NCBI GenBank assembly: GCA_937927945.1
Contig: CALEYW010000075.1
Coordinates: 1 to 63,483, forward strand
DNA length: 63,483 nt
Source: an uncultured candidate division WPS-2 bacterium
GTDB taxonomy: Bacteria; Vulcanimicrobiota; Vulcanimicrobiia; Vulcanimicrobiales; Vulcanimicrobiaceae
Direction: 5' to 3'
Part shown: positions 7,458 through 14,093 of the stretch, piece by piece
Layout: every line of letters starts with the position of its first letter
Position numbering within the stretch: position 1 is the stretch's first letter
The notes under the pieces: generated by a model
Seen by the model: only the letters and a program-made list of their open reading frames with translations
Told to the model about the DNA's origin: nothing
Databases searched by the model: none
Program-made: the position numbers and the translations under genes

Positions 7458-7647
7458 CGCGCGTCGCTGATCGCGATTCGGCCGGCTTCGTGCGGCCGGT
7501 GATGCGCCCAAGAACGATGCGGAGATAGCGCGCTGCTGTGTTGCGGTTGATTCCGAGGTTCTTCGCGATCTCGCCCGGTCGATCGTAGCCTCGCACGACA
7601 AGACCCTCGACAAGGTCGAGGACGGTTTCTCTCTCCTCGGCCTTCAT
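7384..7647 (-). CDS. HTH protein (small-terminase-like N-terminal unit)
   Basis: An 87-residue frame. Residues 1-48 (starting MKAEERETVLDLVEGLVVRG) form a helix-turn-helix: YDRPGEIAKNLGINRNTAARYL then RIVLGRI. After this the frame becomes Arg/Ser-rich and unlike a folded protein, while the overlapping frame (7197-7457) becomes protein-like. This suggests an interrupted gene of roughly 150 residues. The ATG at 7647 is preferred over the GTG at 7671. DNA-binding is well supported; the small-terminase role is only suggested by the HTH plus helical layout. Confidence 0.5.
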   Translation of the reverse strand: MKAEERETVLDLVEGLVVRGYDRPGEIAKNLGINRNTAARYLRIVLGRITGRTKPAESRSATRGASRERQGSLATRLDDLFVRDEQQ

Positions 7648-7719
7648 CGCGGGGGCTTCCCGCCGCCGCACACGATCCGCGGGCGGCGCAAGACGTTTTG
7701 CACGTCGGCAAACTCCATG

Positions 7720-8118
7720 TTACACCTCCACGCGCGCGTCGCGCGCTTTGGCGATGCGAACCTCAGCCGCGCTGATGGATTCGCCGATCGACGTGAAGAT
7801 TCGCCACGCCGCTTGATACGCGGCCTCGGACTCCTCAAGCGCGGTGATCGCCCGATCGCGCGCGGCCGTCGCGTTCTGATATGCGTTCGCCGCGGGCTGC
7901 AAACGTTCGCGAGCAGCCGCAACCGCGACCTCGGACTCAGCGATGATCGCCTGCCGAACCTCGGCGTCGAGCGCCGCTTCTTTCGCCTTCACCTGCGGAA
8001 GCCCGGCCGCGAGCGCCTTGCGCTCCGCGTGCGGAATCGCGCTCGGTTGGGCCTCGCTGCCGAGACGATTCTCGATTCGCCGCACCTCGGCTTGCGCCGC
8101 GTTGCGCTCGCCGCGCAC
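7720..8118 (-). CDS. Coiled-coil protein of the element
   Basis: About 132 residues starting at GTG 8118 (VRGERNAAQAEVRRIENRLG). It is rich in Ala, Glu, Arg and Gln with long heptad-like stretches (EAALDAEVRQAIIAESEVAV, ARERLQPAANAYQNATAARD), so it is predicted to be almost wholly helical. No enzymatic motif. The frame stays open upstream into the neighbouring gene, so the start is uncertain. It is transcribed leftward after 8156-8509. Possible scaffold or structural accessory protein; function unknown. Confidence 0.5.
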   Translation of the reverse strand: MRGERNAAQAEVRRIENRLGSEAQPSAIPHAERKALAAGLPQVKAKEAALDAEVRQAIIAESEVAVAAARERLQPAANAYQNATAARDRAITALEESEAAYQAAWRIFTSIGESISAAEVRIAKARDARVEV

Positions 8119-8155
8119 GACGACGGACGTGCGAACCGCTGCCGCCGCTGCCGAC

Positions 8156-8509
8156 TTACCCAGGTTGGAGCCTCTTCCGCGCCGTACGCTCCCGCGCCGC
8201 GTTGAGCACGATAACGCGCTCCTTCGCGATGATCGCAGCCTTCGCCGCGATCTTCGCCAGGACCGCGTTCGCGATCGCATCGGCCGGCGTGGCCAATTGC
8301 CGCTTGACCTGCGCGACGATAAGGCCGACAAACGCGGCCTTCTGCGCGTCGGTCATCACGCGACCGATCTGCTGCTCTGCCTCGGCGATGCCGCCGTCGA
8401 TGGACTTTTCCGCGTGGGCGACGAGCTCGTCGACCTTCTGCGTCTTGGCGGACACGACTGCTTCGTGCCTCCCGGAAAAAACAACGAGGCCGCGACGGCC
8501 CCGAATCAT
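8156..8509 (-). CDS. Helical hypothetical protein of the element
   Basis: 117 residues from the ATG at 8509 (MIRGRRGLVVFSG), with GAGG about 9 bases upstream; a TTG at 8542 is the alternative. The body (KVDELVAHAEKSIDGGIAEA, DAQKAAFVGLIVAQVKRQL, ADAIANAVLAKIAAKAAIIA) is helical and Ala-rich. It has no membrane segment and no known motif. It is probably co-transcribed with 7720-8118, whose 5' end lies close to or inside its 3' end. I do not recognise the family. Confidence 0.5.
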   Translation of the reverse strand: MIRGRRGLVVFSGRHEAVVSAKTQKVDELVAHAEKSIDGGIAEAEQQIGRVMTDAQKAAFVGLIVAQVKRQLATPADAIANAVLAKIAAKAAIIAKERVIVLNAARERTARKRLQPG

Positions 8510-8598
8510 CGCGCGATCCTCGGAACGTCGGCGCGGATACAATGATTCGAGTCTATACTCTCACGGGGTTGACATTTGCGTCAATCTCTAGGATGCGT

Positions 8599-8916
8599 TC
8601 AAACCCGTAGCGCCGTGATCCGGCCACGCTGAGCGCCGTTCTGCTTGAACGACCTGGATGTTTCGTAGTAGGTGTCGCGCACGTCGCTCGCGGCCGACTC
8701 AATCATCGTGGAGATCTGCGCCACGATCGCGCGGTCGGTTTCGAGCGAGATGCCGCGCGATTCGCGTTCGCGCCGATAGTGGCCGCGCTTCGCCAGGGTG
8801 GTCGAGCATTTGGTGGAGCATCCCGAGGGCTCCACGCCGAGACGACGGCAATGCGCGACTCGGTTTTCGGGGATTTCTGCGCCACAGCGGCGGCACAAGG
8901 TCTGGGAATTGGTCAC
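8599..8916 (-). CDS. Small Cys-rich (zinc-ribbon-like) protein
   Basis: 105 residues from the GTG at 8916, with AGAGG upstream at suitable spacing. The N-terminus has a four-to-five Cys cluster: LCRRCGAEIPENRVAHC then GCSTKC, giving CxxC at residues 8 and 11 and CxxxC at 33 and 37, a likely single zinc-binding knuckle. The C-terminal half is charged and helical. The gene overlaps, on the same strand in another frame, the 3' 218 bp of the frame at 8699-9517. One of the two C-terminal readings must therefore be secondary. The Cys pattern and ribosome-binding site favour this one in the overlap. Confidence 0.55.
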   Translation of the reverse strand: MTNSQTLCRRCGAEIPENRVAHCRRLGVEPSGCSTKCSTTLAKRGHYRRERESRGISLETDRAIVAQISTMIESAASDVRDTYYETSRSFKQNGAQRGRITALRV

Positions 8917-9517
8917 GATACTGACCTCTAGTTTTCGGCGAGCCTCGAAGGCTCAAGACGCACGGCGTTCGTGCGGGCAAATCTTCGAGAGAGAAGGGAC
9001 AGCCGCAATCAAGGGTGCGCGCGCCTGTCCTTTCTTCCGTTCGTATGCTTAAAGATTCGTCTTCTTTGTGTGACACCGTGTCACAGGCGTCGCCGACATC
9101 ATGACACCCCAGACGCGACACGCTGTCAGGCCGGCGTGACAATGTGTCAGACCCATCTGCCGCGCGTCGAAGGGCTACCTCGTCGATGCGAAGCACCGTC
9201 GAGAGATCGCGCCCCTCGGAGTCCTTTCGGCGCTCCTTCGTGATGAGGTGATGGACGTTCATGAGCTTCTCGATCGTCCGATGAACCGTTCGCTCGTCGC
9301 ATCCCGCTCGGTTCGCGATCGTCGTCGCTTTCGAGGCGGTGCAGCCATGCCCGCGCGTGCCCCAATCGAATGACCGGATCGCCAGAAGCACGGCGATCTC
9401 CGTCGATTTGAGAATGCCGGCCTCGAGTAGCGCCGTTGGGAGGCGAGCGTCTCCGGACGCAGCCGTCGCGTACACCGGCCGCCCGCCGAGCGTCCACGCG
9501 CGGTCTTCACGGCGCAT
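8699..9517 (-). CDS. Winged-helix replication-initiator-like protein
   Basis: The ATG at 9517 overlaps the upstream gene's stop by 11 bp (272 residues; 9535 is an alternative ATG). Residues about 25-110 have the layout of phage/plasmid helix-turn-helix replication proteins: AGILKSTEIAVLLAIRSFDW, a GCTASKATTIANRAGCDER recognition region, TVHRTIEKLMNVHHLI, and KERRKDSEGRD as the wing. The C-terminal third (from about residue 180) is Cys/Pro/Arg-rich, overlaps the zinc-ribbon gene, and may be read-through of a shorter protein. A role in element replication is inferred from fold and position. Confidence 0.5.
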   Translation of the reverse strand: MRREDRAWTLGGRPVYATAASGDARLPTALLEAGILKSTEIAVLLAIRSFDWGTRGHGCTASKATTIANRAGCDERTVHRTIEKLMNVHHLITKERRKDSEGRDLSTVLRIDEVALRRAADGSDTLSRRPDSVSRLGCHDVGDACDTVSHKEDESLSIRTEERTGARTLDCGCPFSLEDLPARTPCVLSLRGSPKTRGQYRDQFPDLVPPLWRRNPRKPSRALPSSRRGALGMLHQMLDHPGEARPLSARTRIARHLARNRPRDRGADLHDD

Positions 9518-9854
9518 CCTTGCGACGTGTCGCATCGCGCCGGGCTACGCGGGCGCGCTTTTCCCTTGCCTCCTCCCGTGCCGCGTCAATATCGGCCTCA
9601 AGGTGCGCGAGGCGGTACGCTTCTGCCGCCGCAGCGAATGCGATCAAGAAGGACCGGGTTCGGGGATCGCTGTTCCAAGCGTCGACGAGCTCCACAACGC
9701 GGTTCGTGCGCGGGAAGCGCCACTGGATCTGCAGTCGCTTCCGTCCTGGTCCTCCGTTGCTGCAGAAAATGGACTGCGAAATGTACGGCGCAGCGCCATG
9801 CGCGCGGAGAAATGCGTAGAGCGCGCGGGTCTTAACGTATACGGTCCCTGCCAT
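9507..9854 (-). CDS. Hypothetical element protein
   Basis: 115 residues, MAGTVYVKTRALYAFLRAHG at the start, with GGGAGGT nine bases before the ATG. The middle, SIFCSNGGPGRKRLQIQWRF, has a basic strand. The C-terminus (AAAEAYRLAHLEADIDAARE) is a charged helix. No family is recognised. It appears to be the first gene of the leftward right-hand operon, since about 570 bp without a credible gene lie upstream. Confidence 0.6.
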   Translation of the reverse strand: MAGTVYVKTRALYAFLRAHGAAPYISQSIFCSNGGPGRKRLQIQWRFPRTNRVVELVDAWNSDPRTRSFLIAFAAAAEAYRLAHLEADIDAAREEAREKRARVARRDATRRKDAP

Positions 9855-10426
9855 GTTGGGGGACCTCCCGGATAATCAACCACGCTCGTTGGCGTGGTCC
9901 GTCGCCTTTCGGCGGAAGCCGCCTTGCGGGCGGCACTAACGTTCTGTTTCGCGAGCCGGAACGCTGCGATCCTTGTCGGGTTCGGCATCACCACCTTGCG
10001 GGCGACGGCGAAAACGGGCCGAGAAATGGCGCAGGAGCCGCGCCAACGACTCCCGACGAACCAACAGTCATCCGAAAGCGTTTCGACGCTCCCGTGGCCT
10101 TGAAAGCCAGTCTAGGCATAGGCGATCCGCTCCGTACTCCCGCGTGAGGTACGCGAGCCTGGCGCGCGCCTCGCCGAGAGAGCACCCGTTCCGCGGCGAT
10201 GGGACCGAGAGCGGCGGGGAGGATTGGCCGCGGAGCGTCGTCTCAGCGAGACGCTAGCTAAGTTCGTCCATTGGTCCTCTTTCGAGTTGGTGCCGAATCG
10301 GTGCCGAACGTACTCGTTTGAGGACGTTCGCACCGGTTCGTTCCCCGATCGCGACCGGACGAAAAACGTTGTGGTTACGGGCGTTTTTGGCATTCGCTGG
10401 GATTATGCGGGACGATCGGTTTCGAG
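9855..10426. other. Gene-poor right end of the element
   Basis: I see no credible gene here; the open frames are Arg/Ser-rich and lack ribosome-binding sites. It contains the right arm-type repeats (10287-10308). It should hold the promoter of the leftward operon and, with the left end, the attachment-site arms of the circular form. Confidence 0.4.
10287..10308. repeat. Putative integrase arm-site repeats, right
   Basis: Tandem TTGGTGCCGAA and TCGGTGCCGAA, 118 bp inside the right attachment repeat. They match the left pair (3614-3635) in 9-10 of 11 positions and have the same orientation. Confidence 0.55.
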
Positions 10427-10465
10427 TTTGAAGACCGGGCGAGCCACCAGACCCGTACGCTCCCA
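10427..10465. repeat. Attachment-site repeat, right (displaced selC 5' half)
   Basis: Identical 39-bp copy of 3501-3539. This is the original 5' half of selC, now separated from the 3' half by the element. The DNA beyond it (10466 onward) would be the native upstream region of selC. Confidence 0.92.
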
Positions 10466-10617
10466 TACGCGTCGGGTATGGTTTTTCGTGAACGGCCAGG
10501 GTCCTTGACCTGGCCGTCACGGACGTTCGCAGGACGCAGCACTGCCACGAAAGTTCGAGCGGCCCAGCCCTCTCGGGGACGGCGAATTCGGCGAATTCGC
10601 CGGCGAGCCGTGAACGC

Positions 10618-11217
10618 TTATGAGGTGGGTTGCGGCGTGGCCGTGGTCGCCCTTCCCGTCGGTGCGGCGTGCACCACAGGCGGAAGGGTCGCCATGATCT
10701 CCCGAAACGATTCGTACCACGCGTCGAGCGCGGACAGAACGCCCGCGACCGCGGCGATCTTCAACGCCCAGGCTCCGGTATGGAACGCCATCGCGATCCA
10801 CACGAATGCGAACAGGACGAGGAGCAGGCCCATGAGCAACTCGATGGTCTGCAAGCCGGTTCGCATCGTCGCTACGAGCATGTAGGCGGTAAAGATGCCG
10901 AATGCGACCACGATCCAGGCGAGGTCCGCGCTCATGTTCGCCGACTTCCCGGCAAAGAACCAGAGATAGAACGCGGTCGAAGCCCAGAACACGCCGTAGC
11001 CGCCGAGAAGCGTCGTCGCGTACGTGTTCCCGGACCGGTATGCCGCGACGGCGGCCAACAACATCCCCGCGCCGCCGGTGAAGACGGCGTAGCCGATCAG
11101 CGCTTGCGGCTCCAGTGCCCCCCACAGAAAGCCCGACAGAATGAACACACACACACCGTAGCAGAGGAGCCCGAAGGGGAGCGGGTTCGCCGGGGTGACT
11201 TGCATCGTGTTTGCCAT
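10618..11217 (-). CDS. GPR1/FUN34/YaaH-family (AceTr) acetate transporter
   Basis: 199 residues with six predicted membrane helices. The family start is clear: NPLPFGLLCYGVCVFILSG is the AceTr signature NPAPLGL-type motif at the first helix, and GGYGVFWASTAFYLWF matches the conserved 'FW.s' helix. The usual role is uptake of acetate or succinate. The ATG at 11217 has GGAGAG upstream; the frame is open further but without homology. It lies just outside the right end of the mobile element, in the DNA formerly adjacent to selC. Confidence 0.85.
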   Translation of the reverse strand: MANTMQVTPANPLPFGLLCYGVCVFILSGFLWGALEPQALIGYAVFTGGAGMLLAAVAAYRSGNTYATTLLGGYGVFWASTAFYLWFFAGKSANMSADLAWIVVAFGIFTAYMLVATMRTGLQTIELLMGLLLVLFAFVWIAMAFHTGAWALKIAAVAGVLSALDAWYESFREIMATLPPVVHAAPTGRATTATPQPTS

Positions 11218-11402
11218 TTCGTTCTCTCCGGGGAGGCCAGTCCCGGTAGTGGGGCTGCGCAACACCTCCCCGCCCATTTTAGCGCGTTCGGGGCGGCGGC
11301 GGGAAACAAAAGCACCGCAATTTGAGGTTTCGGTTGCCACCGGAACGGCTTGCGCTTGCACGGTAGAGCAGCGACTCGGCACGCGCTCCCACGTGCCGAA
11401 AC

Positions 11403-12323
11403 CTACGATGCTAACGCCGCGGCGATCTCCGCACCAAGGCGCGCATTGTTTGCGATGAGGGCGATGTTCGCGGTCAAACTTCGACCCGCGGTGGTGTGGT
11501 ACAGGCGGTCGAGGATGAACGGCGTCACGGCTTTGCCGCGGATGCCGCGCTCCGCGGCCTCCGCGACCGCTGCGTCGATATACCGCGCGATTTCGGCCCG
11601 CGGTATCTCCGCTTCGGCGGGAATCGGGTTCGTTACGAGGATCCCGCCGATCAGCGCCAACTCCGCTTTCGCACGGATCAACGCCGCGATTTCCGCGGCC
11701 GTATCGAGGCGCAGCGGCGCGCACAAGCCGCTCGATCGGCTCCAGAACGCGGGAAAGTCGTCCGTGCGATAGCCGATGACCGGAACGCCGCGCGTCTCCA
11801 ACAGTTCGAGCGTCTTCGGAAGATCGAGCAGCGCCTTCGCACCCGCACAGACCACCGTGACGGGCGTACGCGCGAGTTCTTCGAGATCGGCCGAGACGTC
11901 GAACGTCGCCTCCGCACCGCGGTGAACGCCGCCGACACCGCCGGTGGCGAAGACGGCGATGCCCGCGAGGTGCGCGCAGATCATCGTCGCGGCGACGGTC
12001 GTCGCGCCGGTCTTGCCGGTTGCGACCGCGTAGGGAAGATCGGCGCGGCTGAGCTTGAGCACGTCACGTGCAGCGGCCAGCCCTTCCAGCACCGCATCGT
12101 CGATGCCGATGCGAATGCGGCCGTCGATCACTGCGATCGTCGCCGGCGTCGCGCCCGCCTCGCGCACGATCGCTTCGACGCGGCGCGCCGTCTCGACGTT
12201 CTGCGGGTACGGCATCCCGTGCGTCACGATCGTCGTCTCGAACGCGACGACCGGACTGCCCGCAGCGAGCGCGGCCCGCACGCCGGGCGCGACATCGAGA
12301 TGCCGGCGCAGCAACGCGGTCAT
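11403..12323 (-). CDS. psuG: Pseudouridine-5'-phosphate glycosidase
   Basis: 306 residues. It cleaves pseudouridine 5'-phosphate to uracil and ribose 5-phosphate. Highly conserved PsuG blocks are present: VVAFETTIVTHGMPYPQN, GATPATIAVIDGRIRIGI, AVATGKTGATTVAATM (with the catalytic Lys), VFATGGVGGVHRGAEATFD, and GILVTNPIPAEAEIP. The length matches the family. It overlaps the kinase gene psuK by 4 bp (ATGA), so the pathway is translationally coupled: PsuK makes the substrate for PsuG. Confidence 0.97.
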   Translation of the reverse strand: MTALLRRHLDVAPGVRAALAAGSPVVAFETTIVTHGMPYPQNVETARRVEAIVREAGATPATIAVIDGRIRIGIDDAVLEGLAAARDVLKLSRADLPYAVATGKTGATTVAATMICAHLAGIAVFATGGVGGVHRGAEATFDVSADLEELARTPVTVVCAGAKALLDLPKTLELLETRGVPVIGYRTDDFPAFWSRSSGLCAPLRLDTAAEIAALIRAKAELALIGGILVTNPIPAEAEIPRAEIARYIDAAVAEAAERGIRGKAVTPFILDRLYHTTAGRSLTANIALIANNARLGAEIAAALAS

Positions 12324-13246
12324 GGCGCCACCAATTCCGGTGAGAGATCCGGGCGCACCGTAGCGTCCGTCTCGATCGTGAGCGCTGCTGCGTGCGCACC
12401 GACGCGAACTGCCACGATGAGATCGTCACCCGCGATCAGCCGCGCGATCGTGGCGGCCAGCAGCGCGTCGCCCGCCCCGGTGACGTCGACGACCGCGCGC
12501 GCGGGAAACGCGGGGATCGACGCCACGCCGTCGCGCGCAACGAGCACGTCCGCGGCGCCGCGCGTGAGCACGACCGCCGCGGCGCCGCGCGCCCGTACCG
12601 CGAGGGCGCGCGCGGCCGGACCGTCCGGCACCGTTCCGTGCGCCGCCAGATACGCCGCGGCTTCGGTCTCGTTGAGGAAGAGGACGTCGACGCCGTCGAG
12701 CCGCGCGGGCAGCAGGGCGGCCTTCGGAACGGAGACCGCATCGAGCGCGAGCCGGTAGCCCACTCCGAATCGCCGTCCCGCCAACGCTTCGATCACGTCC
12801 GCGCGCAGGTTCGCGTCGGCGACGATCCAGGCAGCCGGCGCGATCGAGGGCCACGCGCGCGCGAGGTCGTCCGGGCCGAAGCGCTCGAAGATCGTCATGT
12901 CGGCGATCTCGAGCACGAGCGCGCCTTGCGGATCGATGACGGCGACGTACTGCGCGGTCGCTGCACCAACGACCATCCCCACGCCGCGTGCGTCGATGCC
13001 GTCGCGTTCGAGTTCGCGCAGCAGCGCGCGGCCGTCGTCGTCGTCGCCGGTCAGCGAGATCAGCGCCGTCGCGATACCGAGCCGGACGAGATTGTGTGCG
13101 ACGTTGCGCGCGACGCCGCCGAAGCGCATCACCGCGCGACCGCAGAGCGATGTGACGCCCGCCGGTGCGGCTGCATCGAGGGTGAACTTCCGATCGACGT
13201 CGGCTCCGCCGACGCACGCGACGCTCGCGGTCGATTCGAGAGGCAT
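12320..13246 (-). CDS. psuK: PfkB-family pseudouridine kinase
   Basis: 308 residues of the ribokinase/PfkB fold. It opens SVACVGGADVDRKF. The PfkB motifs are visible: FGGVARNVAHNLVRLG (substrate-side glycines) and ARAVVDVTGAGDALLAATIA (the DTxGAGD motif with the catalytic Asp). It is assigned as pseudouridine kinase because it directly precedes and overlaps psuG; on sequence alone another nucleoside or sugar kinase is possible. The ATG at 13246 is chosen at the start of homology; the frame is open far upstream. Confidence 0.88.
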   Translation of the reverse strand: MPLESTASVACVGGADVDRKFTLDAAAPAGVTSLCGRAVMRFGGVARNVAHNLVRLGIATALISLTGDDDDGRALLRELERDGIDARGVGMVVGAATAQYVAVIDPQGALVLEIADMTIFERFGPDDLARAWPSIAPAAWIVADANLRADVIEALAGRRFGVGYRLALDAVSVPKAALLPARLDGVDVLFLNETEAAAYLAAHGTVPDGPAARALAVRARGAAAVVLTRGAADVLVARDGVASIPAFPARAVVDVTGAGDALLAATIARLIAGDDLIVAVRVGAHAAALTIETDATVRPDLSPELVAP

Positions 13247-13459
13247 TGCGGGGCCGTGTTCACGTTTCGCTGCCGCCGGGGCCTCCTCGCGGCGATCGAC
13301 GCCGGAATTCTCGCGCCGCAGCAGCACGACGGGGGCGAAGGCGGATCGCGTTAGCGCACTGCGGTGCGACTGCTGGTTTGACCGCCCGGTACCTGGGCAA
13401 CCATGCAGAGGGCTTTCGCGTCTGCGAGGCCGCGCAAAATTCGCGAAAGGTGGAGAACG

Positions 13460-13618
13460 ATGGCTGGCTTGGTTTGGGGAATCATCGTTGTCTTGTTCGT
13501 TCTGTGGTTGCTCGGGTTCGCAATCCACATCGGAGGAAGTCTGATTCACCTGCTCCTGGTGATCGCCCTCATCCTGTTGGTGTACAACCTGGTCACGGGG
13601 CGCGGCGCCCGGATCTGA
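13460..13618 (+). CDS. lmo0937-family small membrane protein
   Basis: 52 residues: MAGLVWGIIVVLFVLWLLGF, then HIGGSLIHLLLVIALILLVY and a basic end (GRGARI). Two membrane helices, with the family-typical 'LWLLG...HLLLVIAL.LL' pattern. The ATG has GGTGGAGA upstream. Function of the family is unknown; it is often linked to envelope stress. It is divergent from psuK with about 210 bp between, which holds no other gene. Confidence 0.8.
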   Translation: MAGLVWGIIVVLFVLWLLGFAIHIGGSLIHLLLVIALILLVYNLVTGRGARI

Positions 13619-13666
13619 CGCGCGTCGCGCGACGGGGCAAGCCCTCGTCGCGCGACCGCTCTTCGA

Positions 13667-14032
13667 TTACTCCTCGTTCTCGTGGTCCGGCGGATCTTCC
13701 AGCGTGATCGGCCCCTCGAACACTTCGAGAATCTCGCTGCCGGCGATCACGACGGCGTCGCGCTCCTTGTCGAAGATCGCTTCGCTGGCTTCCATCCACG
13801 CGATCGGGCCGTCTTCTTCTTCGTCCTCGCCCGGTGCCAGATAGGCGAACTCGAGCAGGCCCACGGCGGCGAACGCGTCGACGATCGCCGCTGCCGCGGG
13901 CAGTACCTCGGTGCGCGCGGCTTCGTCGCCGTCGTCGATGCGGCGCAGCAGCCCGAGCAGCGCCTCCGAGAGATGTTTGGCGAGATCGGGGCTATCGAGC
14001 GGATCGGCCTGATGCGTATCGTCGTGGTTCAC
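13667..14032 (-). CDS. Acidic hypothetical protein
   Basis: 121 residues from GTG 14032 (VNHDDTHQADPLDSPDLAKH). Strongly acidic throughout, with no membrane segment and no recognised domain. Motif-like stretches are LSEALLGLLRRIDDGDEAAR and EILEVFEGPITLEDPPDHEN at the end. It follows the helicase gene on the same strand by 61 bp and is probably co-transcribed with it. The frame is open upstream; the GTG is chosen because the preceding reading is Arg/Ser-rich. Function unknown. Confidence 0.55.
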   Translation of the reverse strand: MNHDDTHQADPLDSPDLAKHLSEALLGLLRRIDDGDEAARTEVLPAAAAIVDAFAAVGLLEFAYLAPGEDEEEDGPIAWMEASEAIFDKERDAVVIAGSEILEVFEGPITLEDPPDHENEE

Positions 14033-14093
14033 GTTGCCCGGCTTCGACACGAGGAGCGCCGGCCCATGGGGACTCCGACCGGCCCCCGATCCT

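Larger units (their letters stand above)
3501..10465. mobile_element. Integrative element in selC (about 6.9 kb)
   Basis: It is bounded by identical 39-bp direct repeats (3501-3539 and 10427-10465) of the 5' half of tRNA-Sec. One complete copy of the tRNA remains at the left end, next to a tyrosine integrase and an excisionase-like gene. Tandem 11-bp repeats resembling integrase arm sites stand 75 bp and 118 bp inside the two ends. The left part and right part are transcribed leftward, with a rightward cargo module (5125-7058) between them. No capsid, tail or large-terminase gene is seen, so it is an integrative island or phage-satellite-sized element rather than a complete prophage. Codon use in 5100-6900 is visibly less GC-rich than in the flanking chromosome. 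Confidence 0.9.

Noticed and set aside
9644..9994. Open frame starting MVMPNPTRIAAFRLAKQNVS upstream of the element gene 9507-9854
   Set aside because: The first 40 residues look acceptable, but the rest is an out-of-frame shadow of 9507-9854 and no ribosome-binding site was found.
10112..10393. Minus-strand open frame in the right end of the element
   Set aside because: Ser/Arg-rich, no domain, and it covers the arm-type repeats.
3501..10465. Complete prophage
   Set aside because: Too short, with no capsid, portal, tail, large terminase or lysis genes.
10486..10520. Hairpin beyond the right end of the element as a terminator or new attachment structure
   Set aside because: The stem is good (ACGGCCAGG/CCTGGCCGT with a bulge), but no T-run follows on either strand, and it lies outside the repeats in what was the selC upstream region. 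It was not added as a feature.
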